From Perkinsus marinus ATCC 50983 (lineage: Eukaryota > Perkinsozoa > Perkinsida > Perkinsidae), in assembly GCF_000006405.1 (NCBI RefSeq), contig NW_003205331.1, forward strand, positions 259,065 to 291,227: a stretch of DNA of 32,163 nucleotides, written 5' to 3'. How positions within the stretch are numbered: position 1 is the first letter of the stretch; each line of letters starts with the position of its first letter. The position numbers and the translations under genes are program-made. Below the pieces are notes generated by a model. The model saw only the letters and a program-made list of their open reading frames with translations, ran no database searches and was not told the origin of the DNA. Shown in pieces: positions 31,075 to 32,163 of the stretch.

Positions 31075-31930
31075 CTAAGCAAAGAAGGAAGCCCACTGAA
31101 AGCTGGAGGGTCGAGCCCGAGACACACTCAGAACGATCGACAGGGACACAGCTATGTACTGCGTCGTGGAAATCACCACGAAATCTGAGGTCCGAATGCT
31201 CGACATTCTTTCTGAGATCAAGTGCCTTTCGACCTCAAACGGAATGTTGCGCCGAGGCCTCAGAATTGCTGGATTAGGGAGCATGGCGCATACTCTGTGC
31301 AGAATACCACGTAAAGCATGTACATTCCCTGGAACCAAACCTCACAACGAGAAAGGAGGGTTCATGGAGCTAGCATGAAACTTTTACGTCTAACTATTAC
31401 GATATCATGTGTGATAGGACTATAGTCGATATGATCATCGATTATCGGCGGACACAAGTGCTTGGACAACCTGAAGCTACCAATCTTTGGCCTGTTGGAT
31501 GTGCGACAATCTCACTTGGTCATTTTTGATCAATACGGTCGATACTCAGGTTATGGAAGCTCGGGTCATCATGACCTCGCTGGCGGTTTACGGGGCCTTG
31601 GCGGCAACTTACCTCTTTCGGCAGGTCGACTCATGCTCTCAGACATCTATCAAATTCCACCTCACACGCAGCTCAGAAAACTGAGGAATTTTACGCCAGG
31701 AACGAAAAAATATCGAAAGGCTTAAGCCGAGTTCTACGTACAGTGTTTCTCGTTGGTCGCCAGTGAAAAACACTATACGTAGAACGAGTTTCATCCATAA
31801 CATGGAAACACCAAGTATTCAAGTACCAAGCGTTTCCATGTTACGGATGAAACTTGAGTATTCCCTGCTTTACTTGAAAACCTTCCAGCATACCCACCTC
31901 CGTTCGTCCAGTGCCCTCATCATCATTCGA
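31075..31930 (-). CDS. Unrecognised tandem paralogue 2 (fragmentary, may run off the window)
   Basis: The stretch FHNLSIDRID (31529-31560) nearly copies FHNLSIDSID of the upstream neighbour (29893-29925): 30 of about 32 bases agree. Next to it, IRTSDFVVISTTQYIA in the frame 31075-31338 lines up with LDSSKVFLLSETLQNF of the neighbour, in the same order. A serine/aspartate-rich piece near 31.9 kb (SNDDEGTGRTE) resembles DGSGTDNDD. Exons could not be joined. The gene probably begins beyond 32163 or close to it. It may be intact or a pseudogene. Confidence 0.35.
31731..31853. repeat. Two consecutive long hairpin-forming inverted repeats
   Basis: Arms 31731-31748 and 31768-31785 (18 nt, one mismatch, 19-nt loop), then two bases later 31788-31809 and 31832-31853 (22 nt, one mismatch, 22-nt loop). 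Unlike the others these have real loops, so RNA hairpins are possible. They probably lie in an intron of the adjacent minus-strand gene. Confidence 0.85.
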
Positions 31931-32163
31931 GGAGTAGCCACGTGATGCGTTTGCATGGGAGCTTGAGCTGTTTCCCTGACGCGACAAAGGAGCGAATACC
32001 AACAAAGAAGATGCGACCGTATCTTACCCGACCAGCCATGGCCGCTAGCTTCCCACCCCTACATGCAGGATAGACACGACGTGGCGCTCGCCCACCTCCC
32101 TGGTCCACATGACCAGCACCGATGCGTGCCAGCGGAGGAGAGAACTGCGGTCGTGGAGGGACG

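Overview
The window is nuclear DNA from an intron-rich unicellular eukaryote. Eight protein genes could be read through to a continuous spliced frame or a complete ORF; all introns used are GT-AG, mostly 34-95 nt, and longer introns nearly always hold an inserted repeat. Gene content (ubiquilin, carboxypeptidase Y-like protease, acyl-CoA dehydrogenase, AAAP amino-acid transporter, MYST acetyltransferase), the intron style and a 100-N scaffold gap would fit an alveolate such as Perkinsus. That assignment is an inference and could be wrong.

Layout, left to right. 0-2 kb: no gene, but a cluster of ACTCGG boxes and two perfect palindromes. 2.0-3.5 kb (+): a ubiquilin/Dsk2 gene. 4.3-7.4 kb (-): a 13-exon serine carboxypeptidase, tail-to-tail with it. 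7.4-12.6 kb: gene-poor, with a cluster of short palindromes at 9.1-9.4 kb and a broken DIRS-like tyrosine-recombinase retroelement at 9.5-11.8 kb. 12.6-14.1 kb (-): a tiny secreted cysteine-rich peptide and a second, unresolved secreted protein. 14.5-16.8 kb (+): a 14-exon acyl-CoA dehydrogenase with a tRNA-Lys(UUU) gene inside intron 3. 17.1-18.3 kb: coding potential that could not be resolved. 18.5-20.1 kb (-): AAAP transporter. 20.5-20.9 kb: a short ORF and a run of 100 N. 21.1-22.7 kb (-): an unrecognised 301-residue protein. 22.8-24.5 kb (-): a class I methyltransferase. 25.3-25.7 kb (-): an unresolved small gene. 26.3-28.5 kb (-): a MYST histone acetyltransferase. 28.7-32.1 kb (-): two related, unrecognised genes in tandem.

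The most unusual signal is a non-coding repeat family of about 180 bp (nine copies, A-I) with CAGTGTTGG-type terminal inverted repeats. It looks like a non-autonomous DNA transposon (MITE). Seven copies lie in introns or at a coding end of four clearly read genes. Two copies have been enlarged by perfect or near-perfect palindromes of 11-22 nt per arm. In copy E these come as adjacent pairs of form A-A'-B'-B, and deleting the inverted middle restores the sequence seen in other copies. The same paired-palindrome layout recurs at other places in the window, which points to a repeated local inverted-duplication (template-switch) process.

The genes are ordinary single-gene units rather than an operon or pathway cluster. 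Protein turnover (ubiquilin, vacuolar or lysosomal carboxypeptidase) and amino-acid transport are loosely related in function, but I see no evidence of co-regulation.
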